A DNA stretch of 64,000 nt from Neptuniibacter sp048548695 (GTDB lineage: Bacteria; Pseudomonadota; Gammaproteobacteria; Pseudomonadales; Balneatricaceae): NCBI RefSeq assembly GCF_048548695.1, contig NZ_JBLYIF010000009.1, one strand, 5' to 3'. Shown in pieces: positions 17,397-27,056 of the stretch (position 1 is its first letter; each line of letters opens with the position of its first letter). Position numbers and translations under genes: made by a program. A model generated the notes under the pieces. It was given only the letters and a program-made list of their open reading frames with translations, searched no databases and was not told the origin of the DNA.

Positions 17397-18179
17397 TTAA
17401 AGTTCTCCGAACATCAAAGCTGTAAGTACAAAATCCAACGCCAGCACCGCCAGTGATGAAAACACCACAGTACGAGTTGTTGCCTGGCTGATCCCTTCAG
17501 AAGTTGGAACACAGTCGTATCCCTGAAACACAGCAATCCACGTCACAACAAAGCCAAACACCACCGCTTTAATCAGACCGTTCAGGACATCATTACTGAA
17601 GTCCACTGAGTGCTGCATATTGGCCCAGAACGAGCCTTCATATATGCCCAGCCATTCGATACCCACCAGCGCACCGCCATAAATACCAACCACTGAGAAA
17701 ATTGCTGCCAGTACTGGCATGCAGAAAAAACCAGCCCAAAAACGTGGTGCGATGATCCGCCGCAATGGATCAACCCCGATCATTTCCAGACTGGACAGCT
17801 GCTCTGTGGCCTTCATTAAACCAATTTCAGCCGTCAATGCAGAACCCGCTCGACCGGCAAACAACAAAGCAGTCACTACCGGCGCTAACTCACGCACCAA
17901 ACTCAGCGCAACCATCTGACCTACCGCCTGCTCGGAACCATAGTCGACCAGAATAGTGTAACCCTGTAGGCCTAACACCATGCCAATAAATAAGCCCGAG
18001 ACTACAATGATAACCAGTGACAACACACCAACGAAGTAGATCTGCTGCAACAACAAAGGAAACATCATCCTAGGCTGAGGCTTTGCAACAAGCGCATGCA
18101 CTAAAACAATACCGGAGCGGCCGACAGAAGCCAGCTTATCCAGCGTGCCTCGGCCTATCTGAGCCAATTGATCCATCAA
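17397..18179 (-). CDS. mlaE: phospholipid ABC transporter permease MlaE
   Basis: A 260-residue integral membrane protein of the MlaE family: LLQQIYFVGVLSLVIIVVSG, the cytoplasmic coupling segment ELAPVVTALLFAGRAGSALTAEIG, and RIIAPRFWAGFFCMPVLA. It is the permease of the MlaFEDB complex that moves phospholipids between the membranes to keep outer-membrane asymmetry. It overlaps mlaF by four bases. Confidence 0.96.
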   Translation of the reverse strand: MMDQLAQIGRGTLDKLASVGRSGIVLVHALVAKPQPRMMFPLLLQQIYFVGVLSLVIIVVSGLFIGMVLGLQGYTILVDYGSEQAVGQMVALSLVRELAPVVTALLFAGRAGSALTAEIGLMKATEQLSSLEMIGVDPLRRIIAPRFWAGFFCMPVLAAIFSVVGIYGGALVGIEWLGIYEGSFWANMQHSVDFSNDVLNGLIKAVVFGFVVTWIAVFQGYDCVPTSEGISQATTRTVVFSSLAVLALDFVLTALMFGEL

Positions 18180-18988
18180 CGCGCCTCCTGCATCAACTCG
18201 CCCACATAATCCTCTGCGGGAAAGTGGAACGGTACCGGTCCATCCGGTAAGCCTTGCATAAACTGTTTAACCTTCGCTGAATCAACATCCCTCAGTTCCT
18301 GTGGCGTACCCTGAGCAACGACTTCAGTATCCGCAATCAGGTAAATGTAATCAGCAATACCCAGCGTTTCCTGAATATCATGCGACACGATAATACTGGT
18401 ATGCCCCAGTGCTTCATTGAGCCGGCGGATAAGGTTAACCAGAACACCCATAGCGATGGGGTCTTGGCCGGTAAAAGGTTCGTCATACATGACCAGGTCC
18501 GGATCCAGAGCGATCGCACGCGCCAATGCTACCCTACGCGCCATACCGCCTGACAGTTCACTGGGCATCAAATCTTTAGCGCCACGCAGACCGACCGCAT
18601 TGAGCTTCATCAATACCACATCACGAATCATCTGCTCTGGCAGATCAGTATGCACCCGGATCGGAAACGCCACGTTTTCATATACCGACATATCCGTAAA
18701 CAGAGCCCCACTTTGAAACAGCATGCCCATGCGTTCACGAATTTCAAACAACTCCCGGCGACCTAAACGGGGAATATGCGCGCCATCCATAACAATATCG
18801 CCGCTATCCGGCTTGAGCTGGCCACCGATAAGCTTTAGCAGCGTCGTCTTCCCGGTTCCAGAGGGTCCCATGATCGCGGTGATCTTGCCCCGGGGTATCT
18901 GCAGATCGATATTACGAAAAATCGGACGTCCGGCCCGGGAGAAAGACAAGCCCTGGATATCGATAATGACATCTTCAAAAGGTTTCAT
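18176..18988 (-). CDS. mlaF: phospholipid ABC transporter ATPase MlaF
   Basis: A 270-residue ABC ATPase with Walker A GPSGTGKTT, signature LSGGMARRVALARAI, Walker B LVMYDEPF and H-loop SHD. It powers the MlaFEDB phospholipid transporter. The frame continues upstream to 19036, but the ATG at 18988 with GGAA five bases ahead fits the family start. It heads the mlaFEDCB operon, divergent from the exchanger gene yrbG; the shared ~200-bp gap should hold both promoters. Confidence 0.95.
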   Translation of the reverse strand: MKPFEDVIIDIQGLSFSRAGRPIFRNIDLQIPRGKITAIMGPSGTGKTTLLKLIGGQLKPDSGDIVMDGAHIPRLGRRELFEIRERMGMLFQSGALFTDMSVYENVAFPIRVHTDLPEQMIRDVVLMKLNAVGLRGAKDLMPSELSGGMARRVALARAIALDPDLVMYDEPFTGQDPIAMGVLVNLIRRLNEALGHTSIIVSHDIQETLGIADYIYLIADTEVVAQGTPQELRDVDSAKVKQFMQGLPDGPVPFHFPAEDYVGELMQEAR

Positions 18989-19183
18989 AGAGTTCCATAC
19001 ACTTGAAATCACCAGCAAGAGCCTGCGCACAGTCAATCCACCGAGGCTCCGACAAGGGCTGAGACTATACCATTACATAGTAAAAACAGAAATATAGCCC
19101 GCGGCCAGAGCAAAATGGCCGCGAAGAACGATTTAAAGCCACGGTACATTTTGGTTTAATAGCCGCCTCGTGAATAGCCTGAG

Positions 19184-20149
19184 ATGGACCCTATGCTTTA
19201 TCCCGTACTCGCCGTACTTGCTGGCCTGACTTTACTGGTCTGGAGCGCAGACCGTTTTGTCGCCGGCGCCGCAGCCACTGCTCGCAACCTTGGCATGTCG
19301 CCATTATTGATCGGCCTGACAATTGTTTCCTTTGGTACATCTGCACCGGAAATACTGGTTTCAGTCATGGCCTCGCTGAACGATTCTGGCTCTTTGGCAG
19401 TGGGTAATGCGCTCGGCTCCAACATTGCCAACATCGCCCTGGTACTTGGTATTACTGCGCTAATCGCCCCGCTGCCAGTGAAATCTGGCATTCTGAAAAA
19501 AGAGATCCCACTATTGCTGGCCATCACTCTGCTGGCCTGCGTATTACTGTTCAATCTGCACCTGGGCCCCATGGACAGCATTATTCTGCTGTTGGCTCTG
19601 GCGGGCAGCCTATATCTGTTTTCACGCTTTCAAAAGAATGCCGGCACTGATGCCATCGCATCAGACGACGAAGCGCTCCCTGACCTGGCAACCGGCCCGG
19701 CCTTTTTCTGGCTAATACTGGGTCTGGTGGTACTGGCAGGCAGTTCCAGACTGCTTGTCTGGGGCGCCAGTGAAATTGCCTTTGCTATGGGCGTTAGCGA
19801 ATTGGTCGTCGGCCTAACCATTGTCGCGATCGGCACCAGCCTGCCAGAGCTAGCCGCATCAGTCGCCAGCGCCTTGAAAAAACACCATGATATCGCTATT
19901 GGTAATGTTGTCGGATCGAATATTTTTAACCTTGTCGCTGTCATGGCAGTACCGGGGCTGTTGTCCCCCACCATCTTAGAACCCGCAGTGTTTTACCGAG
20001 ATGCGATGGTCATGTTTGGCCTGACCCTGTTGCTGCTAGCCTTTGCTCTGTGGCAAAAGCCACCATCAATCAGCCGCCTCGAAGGCAGCCTGTTAACTGC
20101 AGCCTATGCAGTATATCTGGTGCTGCTATACACTATGACTGTTGTCTGA
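19184..20149 (+). CDS. yrbG: YrbG-type calcium/sodium antiporter
   Basis: A 321-residue membrane protein of the Ca2+/cation antiporter family, built as two inverted halves. Each half carries an alpha repeat with the ion-coordinating acidic residue: TIVSFGTSAPEILVS with VGNALGSNIANIAL, and TIVAIGTSLPELAAS with IGNVVGSNIFNLVA. About ten membrane helices are expected. It is the usual neighbour of mlaF and kdsD. Starts at 19184 and 19193 are both possible. Transport of Ca2+ for Na+ or H+ is family knowledge. Confidence 0.92.
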   Translation: MDPMLYPVLAVLAGLTLLVWSADRFVAGAAATARNLGMSPLLIGLTIVSFGTSAPEILVSVMASLNDSGSLAVGNALGSNIANIALVLGITALIAPLPVKSGILKKEIPLLLAITLLACVLLFNLHLGPMDSIILLLALAGSLYLFSRFQKNAGTDAIASDDEALPDLATGPAFFWLILGLVVLAGSSRLLVWGASEIAFAMGVSELVVGLTIVAIGTSLPELAASVASALKKHHDIAIGNVVGSNIFNLVAVMAVPGLLSPTILEPAVFYRDAMVMFGLTLLLLAFALWQKPPSISRLEGSLLTAAYAVYLVLLYTMTVV

Positions 20150-20168
20150 GAAGAGTTAGCCAAACCTT

Positions 20169-21140
20169 ATGAATCAACCTGATTTTCTTGCATCGGCCAG
20201 ACGTACCGTCCGCCTAGAGACCGAAGCTGTACGCGACATTGAACGTCATCTGGACGATAACTTCCTGCGGGCCTGTGACCTAATGCTGCACTGTCAAGGG
20301 CGTGTCATCGTCACCGGCATGGGAAAATCCGGGCATATCGGCAATAAAATTGCCGCCACGTTGGCCAGTACCGGCACACCCTCCTTTTTTGTTCACCCGG
20401 GCGAAGCCAGCCATGGTGATCTGGGCATGTTTACTGAACAAGATGTTGTGCTGGCACTTTCCAACTCCGGCGAAACTGCAGAAGTCGTGACCATCCTGCC
20501 CTTGATCAAACGCATGAATGCGCCATTGATCAGCATCACAGCCAATAGCAACTCCACGCTGGCTCAAGCCTCAGCCTCACACCTGTATATCGGTGTCGAA
20601 CAGGAAGCATGCCCACTCAATCTGGCACCCACATCCAGTACCACCGCGCAGCTGGTCATGGGCGACGCACTGGCGATCGCACTGCTGGAAGCTCGTGGGT
20701 TCAGTGCCGAAGACTTCGCCTTTTCACACCCCGGCGGCAGTTTGGGTCGGCGTCTGTTACTTAAAGCAGAAACTGTCATGCATGCTGGCACTGACGTACC
20801 GATTGTCAGCAGCGGCACAACACTGAAAGAAGCATTACTAGAAGTCACCCGCAAGCGCCTGGGCATGACCGCTGTGGTCTCTGAGCAAGGGGTCCTGCAG
20901 GGTATTTTTACTGATGGTGATTTACGCCGAGCACTTGATCAAAACGTAGACCTGCAAAACACGCCAATCGACAAGGTAATGACAACCCACTGCACCACCA
21001 TTAAGCCTGATATCCTGGCTGCTGAGTGCCTGCAGATCATGGATAGCCGAAAAATTAATGCCTTGATTGTTACCGACCACGACAACCGACCTATTGGCGC
21101 ACTGAACATGCATGACTTGCTGAAAGCGGGAGTGATCTGA
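20169..21140 (+). CDS. kdsD: D-arabinose 5-phosphate isomerase
   Basis: A 323-residue isomerase that turns ribulose 5-phosphate into arabinose 5-phosphate for Kdo synthesis. A SIS domain occupies about residues 40-170 (VIVTGMGKSGHIGNKIAATLASTGTPSFF cut here as VIVTGMGKSGHIGNK, and HPGEASHGDLGM). Two CBS repeats fill the C-terminal third (VMHAGTDVPIV and VMTTHCTTI). The segment HPGGSLGRRLL joins the two halves. It overlaps kdsC by one base (TGATG). Confidence 0.96.
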   Translation: MNQPDFLASARRTVRLETEAVRDIERHLDDNFLRACDLMLHCQGRVIVTGMGKSGHIGNKIAATLASTGTPSFFVHPGEASHGDLGMFTEQDVVLALSNSGETAEVVTILPLIKRMNAPLISITANSNSTLAQASASHLYIGVEQEACPLNLAPTSSTTAQLVMGDALAIALLEARGFSAEDFAFSHPGGSLGRRLLLKAETVMHAGTDVPIVSSGTTLKEALLEVTRKRLGMTAVVSEQGVLQGIFTDGDLRRALDQNVDLQNTPIDKVMTTHCTTIKPDILAAECLQIMDSRKINALIVTDHDNRPIGALNMHDLLKAGVI

Positions 21141-21676
21141 TGAACACAACACCAACCCCTGAATTGCTTGGCAAGTTGCAGCAGATTCGACTGGTCGTGT
21201 TTGATGTAGATGGCATTCTGACCAACGGCCAGTTACTGATGCTGCCGGATGGCCAAGAAGTGAAACAGTTCAATATTCTGGATGGACTGGGTATCAAGCT
21301 GCTGATGCAGACTGGAATCGAAACCGCGATTATCACCGGGCGCCGCTCGCCCCAGGTTGAACACCGCGTCAAGTCCCTTGGCATTACCCATTTACGACAA
21401 AGCCGAGAAGATAAACTGGTCGCACTCACCGAACTGTGGCAAGAAACTGGCCACACCTCAGATAGCACCGCCTACATTGGCGACGACTGGCCTGATCTCA
21501 GCGCCATTCGCACCTGCGCGGTAGGCGCCACAGTGCCAAATGGACACCCATTAGTACAACAACATGCTGATTGGTGCAGTACCCGGGCGGGTGGCAATGG
21601 TGCCGCCAGAGAGTTCTGCGATTTAATCCTTACGGCTCAGGGCAAGCTCGACACCCTGGCGAATGCGTACCTTTAA
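21140..21676 (+). CDS. kdsC: Kdo-8-phosphate phosphatase
   Basis: A 178-residue HAD phosphatase of the compact KdsC type, without a cap domain. The nucleophile and acid are Asp22 and Asp24 in VVFDVDGILTNG. The remaining motifs are TGRRSPQV and YIGDDWPDL. It removes the phosphate from Kdo-8-phosphate. It is coupled to kdsD and followed three bases later by lptC. Confidence 0.95.
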   Translation: MNTTPTPELLGKLQQIRLVVFDVDGILTNGQLLMLPDGQEVKQFNILDGLGIKLLMQTGIETAIITGRRSPQVEHRVKSLGITHLRQSREDKLVALTELWQETGHTSDSTAYIGDDWPDLSAIRTCAVGATVPNGHPLVQQHADWCSTRAGGNGAAREFCDLILTAQGKLDTLANAYL

Positions 21677-21679
21677 GCG

Positions 21680-22249
21680 ATGCTAGCCCCACGCACAGCC
21701 ATCAGCATGACTGCCGCGTTATTGCTGGCACTGCTGTTCTATTGGGGTACCGACAGTGACAACCCACAAGACTTTTCAGCAGATAGCCTGGGCCTTAACC
21801 GCCAGATGGACTACTTCATCAATCAGGTACACCTGCTGCAGTGGCAAGCTGATGGCCAGCTACTTCGCACGTCAGACAGCCAGCGGATAGAACATTACCC
21901 CGAGCAACAGGCGAGCCAACTCTCCGCACCAATAAGTCACTTTTATCGCCAGGATGGCAATATTGTTAGAGTCACTGCTGAAAGTGGAATGGTGCCTGAT
22001 GACAATAAACGGATTGAACTTGCAGGCGATGTAGTAGTTCTAGATAATCCGGGCCCTACGCAGGGCACCCGGCTCAATACTGAACAATTAACTATTTTCC
22101 CTGCACTGAAACAGGCAGACTCTAACAGCCGCGTCGTCATCACCCATCCCGACAGCACCACTGAAGGTGTCGGAATGCATGCTGACCTTGATAACGGCAT
22201 TATTGAATTGCACTCTCGGGTAAAAGGAACCATCAATCATGCGCAATAG
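21680..22249 (+). CDS. lptC: LPS export protein LptC
   Basis: A 189-residue protein with one N-terminal membrane helix (MTAALLLALLFYWGT) and a periplasmic beta-jellyroll (YFINQVHLLQWQADGQL, then IELAGDVVVLDNPG and a C-terminal GVGMHADLDNGII). It receives LPS from LptB2FG and passes it to LptA. Sequence conservation of LptC is low, so the position between kdsC and lptA is important support. Its end overlaps lptA by 11 bases. Confidence 0.92.
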   Translation: MLAPRTAISMTAALLLALLFYWGTDSDNPQDFSADSLGLNRQMDYFINQVHLLQWQADGQLLRTSDSQRIEHYPEQQASQLSAPISHFYRQDGNIVRVTAESGMVPDDNKRIELAGDVVVLDNPGPTQGTRLNTEQLTIFPALKQADSNSRVVITHPDSTTEGVGMHADLDNGIIELHSRVKGTINHAQ

Positions 22250-22757
22250 CCTGGGGCTAGTGTTAGCCACACTGTTTTTTCTGGCCAGCGGTTCAGCGCT
22301 GGCACTACCAGATGACCAGAATCAACCCATACACATCGCTGCCGATAAAGCCCGCATCAATGATAAGACCGGCATCACCACCTATACCGGCAATGTCATC
22401 ATCACTCAGGGATCTATCCTGATTGAGGGCGACCAGGTTGAACTGTATCGATCGGACAGTGGTGTGGACAAAGTGATTGCCAAAGGTAAGCTGGCACACT
22501 TCCGTCAGAAGAACACTCCCACAGATCCCTTTACCGATGCCTGGGGGCTGCATATGGTGTATCAGGTCAACAAACAGCAGCTCACTATCACTGATCAGGC
22601 CAAAGTCATCCAGGGTTCTGATACTTTCACCGGGCAACGTATCGAATACGATATCGACCGTTCCATCGTGAATGCGTTTGGCGGTACCAACAAGCAGCAG
22701 GATTCTGGCCGGGTGAAAATGGTGATTCAGCCTAAAGTATCGCCGGATAAACCATGA
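22239..22757 (+). CDS. lptA: periplasmic LPS transport protein LptA
   Basis: A 172-residue protein with a signal peptide (LATLFFLASGSALA) and an OstA-type jellyroll (PIHIAADKARINDKTG, TYTGNVIITQGSILIEGDQVE, GQRIEYDIDRSIVNAFG). LptA monomers stack to bridge LptC and LptD across the periplasm. It overlaps lptC and lptB (4 bases), showing tight coupling. Confidence 0.95.
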   Translation: MRNSLGLVLATLFFLASGSALALPDDQNQPIHIAADKARINDKTGITTYTGNVIITQGSILIEGDQVELYRSDSGVDKVIAKGKLAHFRQKNTPTDPFTDAWGLHMVYQVNKQQLTITDQAKVIQGSDTFTGQRIEYDIDRSIVNAFGGTNKQQDSGRVKMVIQPKVSPDKP

Positions 22758-23479
22758 CTACCCTGACAGCAGAAAATCTGGCCAAGCGCTACAAAGGGCG
22801 CGAAGTGGTGCACGATGTATCGTTACAGATCAACAGCGGTGAAATCGTTGGCCTGCTTGGACCCAATGGAGCTGGCAAAACCACCTGTTTTTACATGATT
22901 GTCGGACTGGTACAAGCCGATCGCGGCAAAGTGATCATTGATCACGAAGATATCACCGGGCTACCGATGCATGGCCGCGCCCGTAAGGGCATTGGCTACC
23001 TGCCACAGGAAGCATCCATCTTCCGCAAACTGAGTGTTAAGGATAACCTTCTGGCGATCCTGGAGGGGCAAAAATCCCTCAGTAAACAACAAGCTTTGCA
23101 GAAAATGGACGAATTACTGGAAGAGTTCCATATTACCCATATTCGCGATACTCTGGGAATGAGCCTTTCAGGAGGAGAGAGGCGTCGAGTCGAAATAGCC
23201 CGCGCACTGGCCACAGAGCCTCGTTTCGTCTTGCTTGATGAGCCTTTTGCCGGCGTTGACCCCATTTCCGTCAACGACATCAAACAGACCATTCGCCACT
23301 TACAAGCCAGAGGGATTGGCGTTCTAATCACGGACCACAATGTCCGCGAAACCTTGGATATTTGCGAAAGTGCCTATATTGTTAGCCAAGGCACTATTTT
23401 AGCGCAGGGCGCGCCGGAAGCGATCATGACCAATGCGGCCGTCCGAAACGCTTATCTAGGTGAACAGTTCAGGCTTTAA
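22754..23479 (+). CDS. lptB: LPS export ABC ATPase LptB
   Basis: A 241-residue ABC ATPase with Walker A LLGPNGAGKTTCFYMI, Q-loop YLPQEASIFRKL, signature SLSGGERRRVEIARAL, Walker B FVLLDEPFAGVDP and switch His in ITDHNVRETL. It forms the LptB2FG extractor with permeases encoded elsewhere. It is the last of the kds-lpt series before rpoN. Confidence 0.97.
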   Translation: MTTLTAENLAKRYKGREVVHDVSLQINSGEIVGLLGPNGAGKTTCFYMIVGLVQADRGKVIIDHEDITGLPMHGRARKGIGYLPQEASIFRKLSVKDNLLAILEGQKSLSKQQALQKMDELLEEFHITHIRDTLGMSLSGGERRRVEIARALATEPRFVLLDEPFAGVDPISVNDIKQTIRHLQARGIGVLITDHNVRETLDICESAYIVSQGTILAQGAPEAIMTNAAVRNAYLGEQFRL

Positions 23480-23548
23480 TAACAATTACCATAAAAGCAA
23501 CCTCAATACTGTTGCAGTACCAGTGTCAGGAGTTCCGTTAAGCGGTCT

Positions 23549-25054
23549 ATGAAACAAGCGCTTCATCTTAAACTTGGGCAACAGCTCACCATGACGCCTC
23601 AGCTGCAGCAGGCTATACGCCTTCTGCAGTTGTCGACGCTCGACTTGCAGCAAGAGATCCAGGAAGCCCTGGAGAGCAACCCGATGCTGGACATGACCGA
23701 AGAAGACGGCGGTCAACCAGAGAATGCGGCCAATGATGCTGAGAATTCCGAACGCAAGGAACCAGAAACAGAAGAAAACAAGTTCGAGCATGATCAAGCA
23801 GAAACGGTTGCGGAAGATAACTGGAATGATGAAATTCCGGTTGAATTAAGTACCGATAGCAGTTGGGAGGACACCTTCCAGTCCTCCATGCCCTCCTCTC
23901 CTGTAAGCAGAGGTGATGACGGCGAGAGCTTCGAGGCTAACGATAGCGCTGAAGAAACCCTGCAGGATCATCTGCACTGGCAACTCAACCTAACACCCAT
24001 GTCAGATCTGGATCGTCTGATTGCCGACAACATCATTGATGGCATTAACCCCGATGGCTACCTGACCATCTCGCTGGATGAGATTTTTGAGCACCTGCTA
24101 AGCCAGCTAACGGACCAAGAAGAGCCCGTTGAACTGGATGAACTGGAAGCAGTACTGCACCGGGTGCAACAATTTGATCCACCCGGAGTTGCTGCACGAG
24201 ATCTGAGTGAATGCCTTGCCATCCAGCTACGTCAGTTGTCACCCGAAACGCCCTGGCGTAATGAAGCCATTAAAGTGGTGCAGCAATATATCAAACTCCT
24301 GGGCAGCCACGACTACCGTCAGTTGATGCGAAAAACCCGCCTGAAAGAGCCTCAGCTTCAGCAGGTTGTGCAGCTGATTCAGCAGCTGAACCCTAAGCCC
24401 GGCGCCATGATCAGTAACAACACGGCAGAGTACGTGATTCCAGATGTCCTGGTGACCAAACAACGCGGCATCTGGACCGTAACACTCAACCCGGAAGTTT
24501 CACCACGCTTGCGCATCAATTCTGACTATGCGAGTTTAGTTAAACGCGCAGACAACAGCTCAGATAACACCTATCTTAAAAATCACCTGCAGGAAGCACG
24601 CTGGTTTATCAAAAGCCTACAGAGCAGAAACGAAACTCTGCTCAAGGTGTCCAATGAGATTGTGAAGCGACAGGCGGGTTTTCTGGATCATGGTGAAGAA
24701 GGCATGAAACCAATGGTGTTGCATGATATTGCCGAAGCGGTAGAAATGCATGAATCGACGATTTCCCGCGTCACTACGCAAAAATATATGCATACCCCTC
24801 GCGGTATTTTTGAACTGAAATACTTCTTCTCCAGCCATGTCAGTACAGCTACCGGCGGCGCCGCTTCATCTACCGCCATCCGCGCCCTGATTAAGAAACT
24901 GGTAGCCGCCGAGAATGCAACTAAGCCGCTGAGTGACAACAAAATTGCACAATTCCTCGATGAACAAGGTTTTAAAGTAGCCAGACGCACCATTGCCAAG
25001 TACCGTGAGGCACTCGGCATACCACCTTCTAATGAGCGTAAGCGTCTGGTTTAA
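23549..25054 (+). CDS. rpoN: RNA polymerase sigma-54 factor
   Basis: A 501-residue sigma-54. Region I is the Gln/Leu-rich activator-responsive segment (MTPQLQQAIRLLQLSTLDLQ). Region II (about 50-130) is strongly acidic. The core-binding domain follows, and the C-terminal RpoN box ARRTIAKYRE is at 478-487. It directs transcription from -24/-12 promoters with AAA+ activators. The 69-bp gap to lptB suggests its own promoter. The downstream hpf-ptsN-rapZ-ptsO order is the standard rpoN operon. Confidence 0.98.
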   Translation: MKQALHLKLGQQLTMTPQLQQAIRLLQLSTLDLQQEIQEALESNPMLDMTEEDGGQPENAANDAENSERKEPETEENKFEHDQAETVAEDNWNDEIPVELSTDSSWEDTFQSSMPSSPVSRGDDGESFEANDSAEETLQDHLHWQLNLTPMSDLDRLIADNIIDGINPDGYLTISLDEIFEHLLSQLTDQEEPVELDELEAVLHRVQQFDPPGVAARDLSECLAIQLRQLSPETPWRNEAIKVVQQYIKLLGSHDYRQLMRKTRLKEPQLQQVVQLIQQLNPKPGAMISNNTAEYVIPDVLVTKQRGIWTVTLNPEVSPRLRINSDYASLVKRADNSSDNTYLKNHLQEARWFIKSLQSRNETLLKVSNEIVKRQAGFLDHGEEGMKPMVLHDIAEAVEMHESTISRVTTQKYMHTPRGIFELKYFFSSHVSTATGGAASSTAIRALIKKLVAAENATKPLSDNKIAQFLDEQGFKVARRTIAKYREALGIPPSNERKRLV

Positions 25055-25102
25055 TGGAAGACGTAATTGGGTAACTACCCGCTACTGCCAAGGAGACAAC
25101 CT

Positions 25103-25393
25103 ATGCAGATCAACATTACAGGTCATCACGTCGAAGTAACTGAAGCATTAAACACCTACGTTCTCTCCAAGTTCGAAAAAATTGAACGTCACTTTGACAA
25201 TATCACCAACGTGCAGGTCACGCTCAGTGTTGAAAAACAGCGTCAAAAGGCGGAGGCCGATATGCATGTTGCTGGCGGTCAAGTGTTCGCGACCCATGAG
25301 TCGGAAGATATGTATGCGGCGATTGATGGCCTTTCTGACAAGCTGGACCGTCAGATCATCAAGCACAAAGAAAAACTGAAAAAACACAAATAA
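25103..25393 (+). CDS. hpf: short-form ribosome hibernation promoting factor
   Basis: A 96-residue HPF/YfiA family protein: MQINITGHHVEVTEALNTYV, KFEKIERHF, VEKQRQKAEADMHVAG and the C-terminal IDGLSDKLDRQIIKHKEK. It binds the 30S decoding centre in stationary phase and promotes 100S dimers. The ATG at 25103 is chosen because AAGGAG lies seven bases upstream; the frame is open before that to 25067. It follows rpoN. Confidence 0.95.
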   Translation: MQINITGHHVEVTEALNTYVLSKFEKIERHFDNITNVQVTLSVEKQRQKAEADMHVAGGQVFATHESEDMYAAIDGLSDKLDRQIIKHKEKLKKHK

Positions 25394-25405
25394 ACCACAC
25401 CTACT

Positions 25406-25861
25406 ATGCCACTAAGTGAACTTCTGACCCCCTCGAGCATCCATTGCGACCTCGAGAGCGGCAGCAAAAAGCGCATTATAGAAACCGCCAGCGAACTGCT
25501 GGCGGATGCGCACCCAGAACTCGATGCCACAGCATTGTTTAACGGCCTGCATGGGCGCGAACGCCTGGGCAGTACCGGTATCGGTTCTGGCGTAGGTATT
25601 CCCCACTGCCGTTTGGCTGAATGCTCTGCAGCAGTAGGTTTAGTGGTCCGCCTCAAAGAAGCCATCGACTTTGATGCCATTGACCATAAACCTGTAGACC
25701 TGCTGTTTTTCCTGGTAGTGCCGGAAGATGGTGCTGATGTGCACCTGAAGACTCTGGCCAGCATCGCTGAACTAATGGCCAACCCTGATGTTCTGGAAGC
25801 ACTCAGAACCGCTTCTGGGCCAGAAAAAATCTACCAAATCATCCAGCAGCGGAGCGGGTAA
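25406..25861 (+). CDS. ptsN: nitrogen PTS EIIA component
   Basis: A 151-residue EIIA-Ntr of the fructose/mannitol EIIA fold. The phosphorylated His67 lies in GVGIPHCRL. Partners are NPr, encoded two genes downstream, and EI-Ntr (PtsP), not in the window. The phosphorylation state regulates K+ transport and sigma-54-related functions rather than sugar uptake. It stands two bases before rapZ. Confidence 0.96.
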   Translation: MPLSELLTPSSIHCDLESGSKKRIIETASELLADAHPELDATALFNGLHGRERLGSTGIGSGVGIPHCRLAECSAAVGLVVRLKEAIDFDAIDHKPVDLLFFLVVPEDGADVHLKTLASIAELMANPDVLEALRTASGPEKIYQIIQQRSG

Positions 25862-25863
25862 TC

Positions 25864-26721
25864 ATGAAACTGGTTATCCTCAGTGGTCGTTCAGGCTCGG
25901 GCAAGAGTACCGCCCTGCAGGCCCTTGAAGATATCGGTTTTTATTGTATCGACAACCTGCCGGCACTGCTATTACCAGACCTGGTCAGTCAGATGAGCAG
26001 CGAAACCTGCCACCCGGAACGCATTGCTGTCAGCATCGACGCACGCAACTTAGTGAGCAACCTGTCGCGCTTTCCCGATATCCTGAATCAATTAAAACAG
26101 CAAGGCTGGGCAGAATGCGAAGTCATCTACCTTGACTCTGCTGAAGCCACTCTGATTAAGCGATACAGTTCTACGCGGCGCAAACACCCGCTGACAAACG
26201 AAAACACCAGTCTGCAACAGGCAATTATCCAGGAAAGCCAGTTACTTGAGCCCATCGCCAATATGGCAGACATCCGGATCGACACCACCCGCCTCAGCCT
26301 CTATGAACTCCGAGACACCGTCAAAATGCGGGTGGCCCAGCGCAAAGAACAAACCCTGTCGCTGCTATTTGAGTCCTTCGGCTTCAAGCACGGCGTTCCC
26401 CTGGATGCTGATTTTGTGTACGACGTCCGCGCCCTACCAAACCCGCATTGGATTCCAGAATTGCGTCAATATACTGGCCAGGAACAGCCTGTGGTCGACT
26501 TTTTGTCCGCCGAGCCGGATGTGCAAGTCATGGTGCAGGATATCCAACAATTCCTGGCGCGCTGGCTGCCACTATTTACTGCCAATAATCGCAGTTACGT
26601 GACTGTGGCCATCGGCTGTACCGGCGGACAACATCGATCAGTCTATATCAGTGAATGTCTGGCTTCTCATTTTGCTGGGCTTATGGATAATGTGCATGTA
26701 CGTCATCGCGAGCTGAGCTAA
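25864..26721 (+). CDS. rapZ: RNase adapter protein RapZ
   Basis: A 285-residue RapZ with an N-terminal P-loop (GRSGSGKST at 8-16), IDNLPALLLPDL, and a C-terminal sugar/RNA-binding domain with GCTGGQHRSVYISE and VRHREL. In enterobacteria RapZ senses glucosamine-6-phosphate and guides RNase E to the sRNA GlmZ; in this lineage the partner RNAs are not known from the sequence. It is flanked by ptsN and ptsO. Confidence 0.95.
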   Translation: MKLVILSGRSGSGKSTALQALEDIGFYCIDNLPALLLPDLVSQMSSETCHPERIAVSIDARNLVSNLSRFPDILNQLKQQGWAECEVIYLDSAEATLIKRYSSTRRKHPLTNENTSLQQAIIQESQLLEPIANMADIRIDTTRLSLYELRDTVKMRVAQRKEQTLSLLFESFGFKHGVPLDADFVYDVRALPNPHWIPELRQYTGQEQPVVDFLSAEPDVQVMVQDIQQFLARWLPLFTANNRSYVTVAIGCTGGQHRSVYISECLASHFAGLMDNVHVRHRELS

Positions 26722-26726
26722 TCCAG

Positions 26727-26996
26727 ATGCTTGAAAAACAAATAGAAATCATCAACAAACTTGGTCTTCATGCCAGAGCCGCCGCAAAACTGATCAGCGT
26801 GAGCAGTCGTTTTGCCTCGACTGTCTGGCTGATCAAGGACGGTCGCGAAGTCGATGGCAAAAGTATCATCTCGGTCATGATGCTGGCCGCTGCCAAGGGG
26901 TCCTGGTTGACGGTCCGCATCGAAGGCGAAGACGAAGCTAACGCAATGGCAGCCATCGAAACCCTGATTAACAACCGATTTGAAGAAGACGAATAA
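26727..26996 (+). CDS. ptsO: nitrogen PTS phosphocarrier NPr
   Basis: An 89-residue HPr-like protein. The active-site His15 is in NKLGLHARAAAKL. The regulatory region around residues 46-52 reads DGKSIIS, the usual spot of the HPr kinase Ser. It relays phosphate from EI-Ntr to PtsN. It closes the rpoN group. Confidence 0.95.
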   Translation: MLEKQIEIINKLGLHARAAAKLISVSSRFASTVWLIKDGREVDGKSIISVMMLAAAKGSWLTVRIEGEDEANAMAAIETLINNRFEEDE

Positions 26997-27032
26997 ATTC
27001 AAACCCTCTACAGCCATTAACAATGGGTGCTT

Positions 27033-27056
27033 CCCCCCCCTGCCTTTCGCTATAAT
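27033..27056 (+). promoter_or_regulatory. mgtE promoter: C8 tract and TATAAT -10
   Basis: A perfect TATAAT lies at 27051-27056. The bases immediately upstream include an uninterrupted run of eight C (27033-27040) within the region expected to separate -35 and -10. No good -35 is seen (TGCTTC at 27028-27033 at 17-bp spacing). Confidence 0.45.
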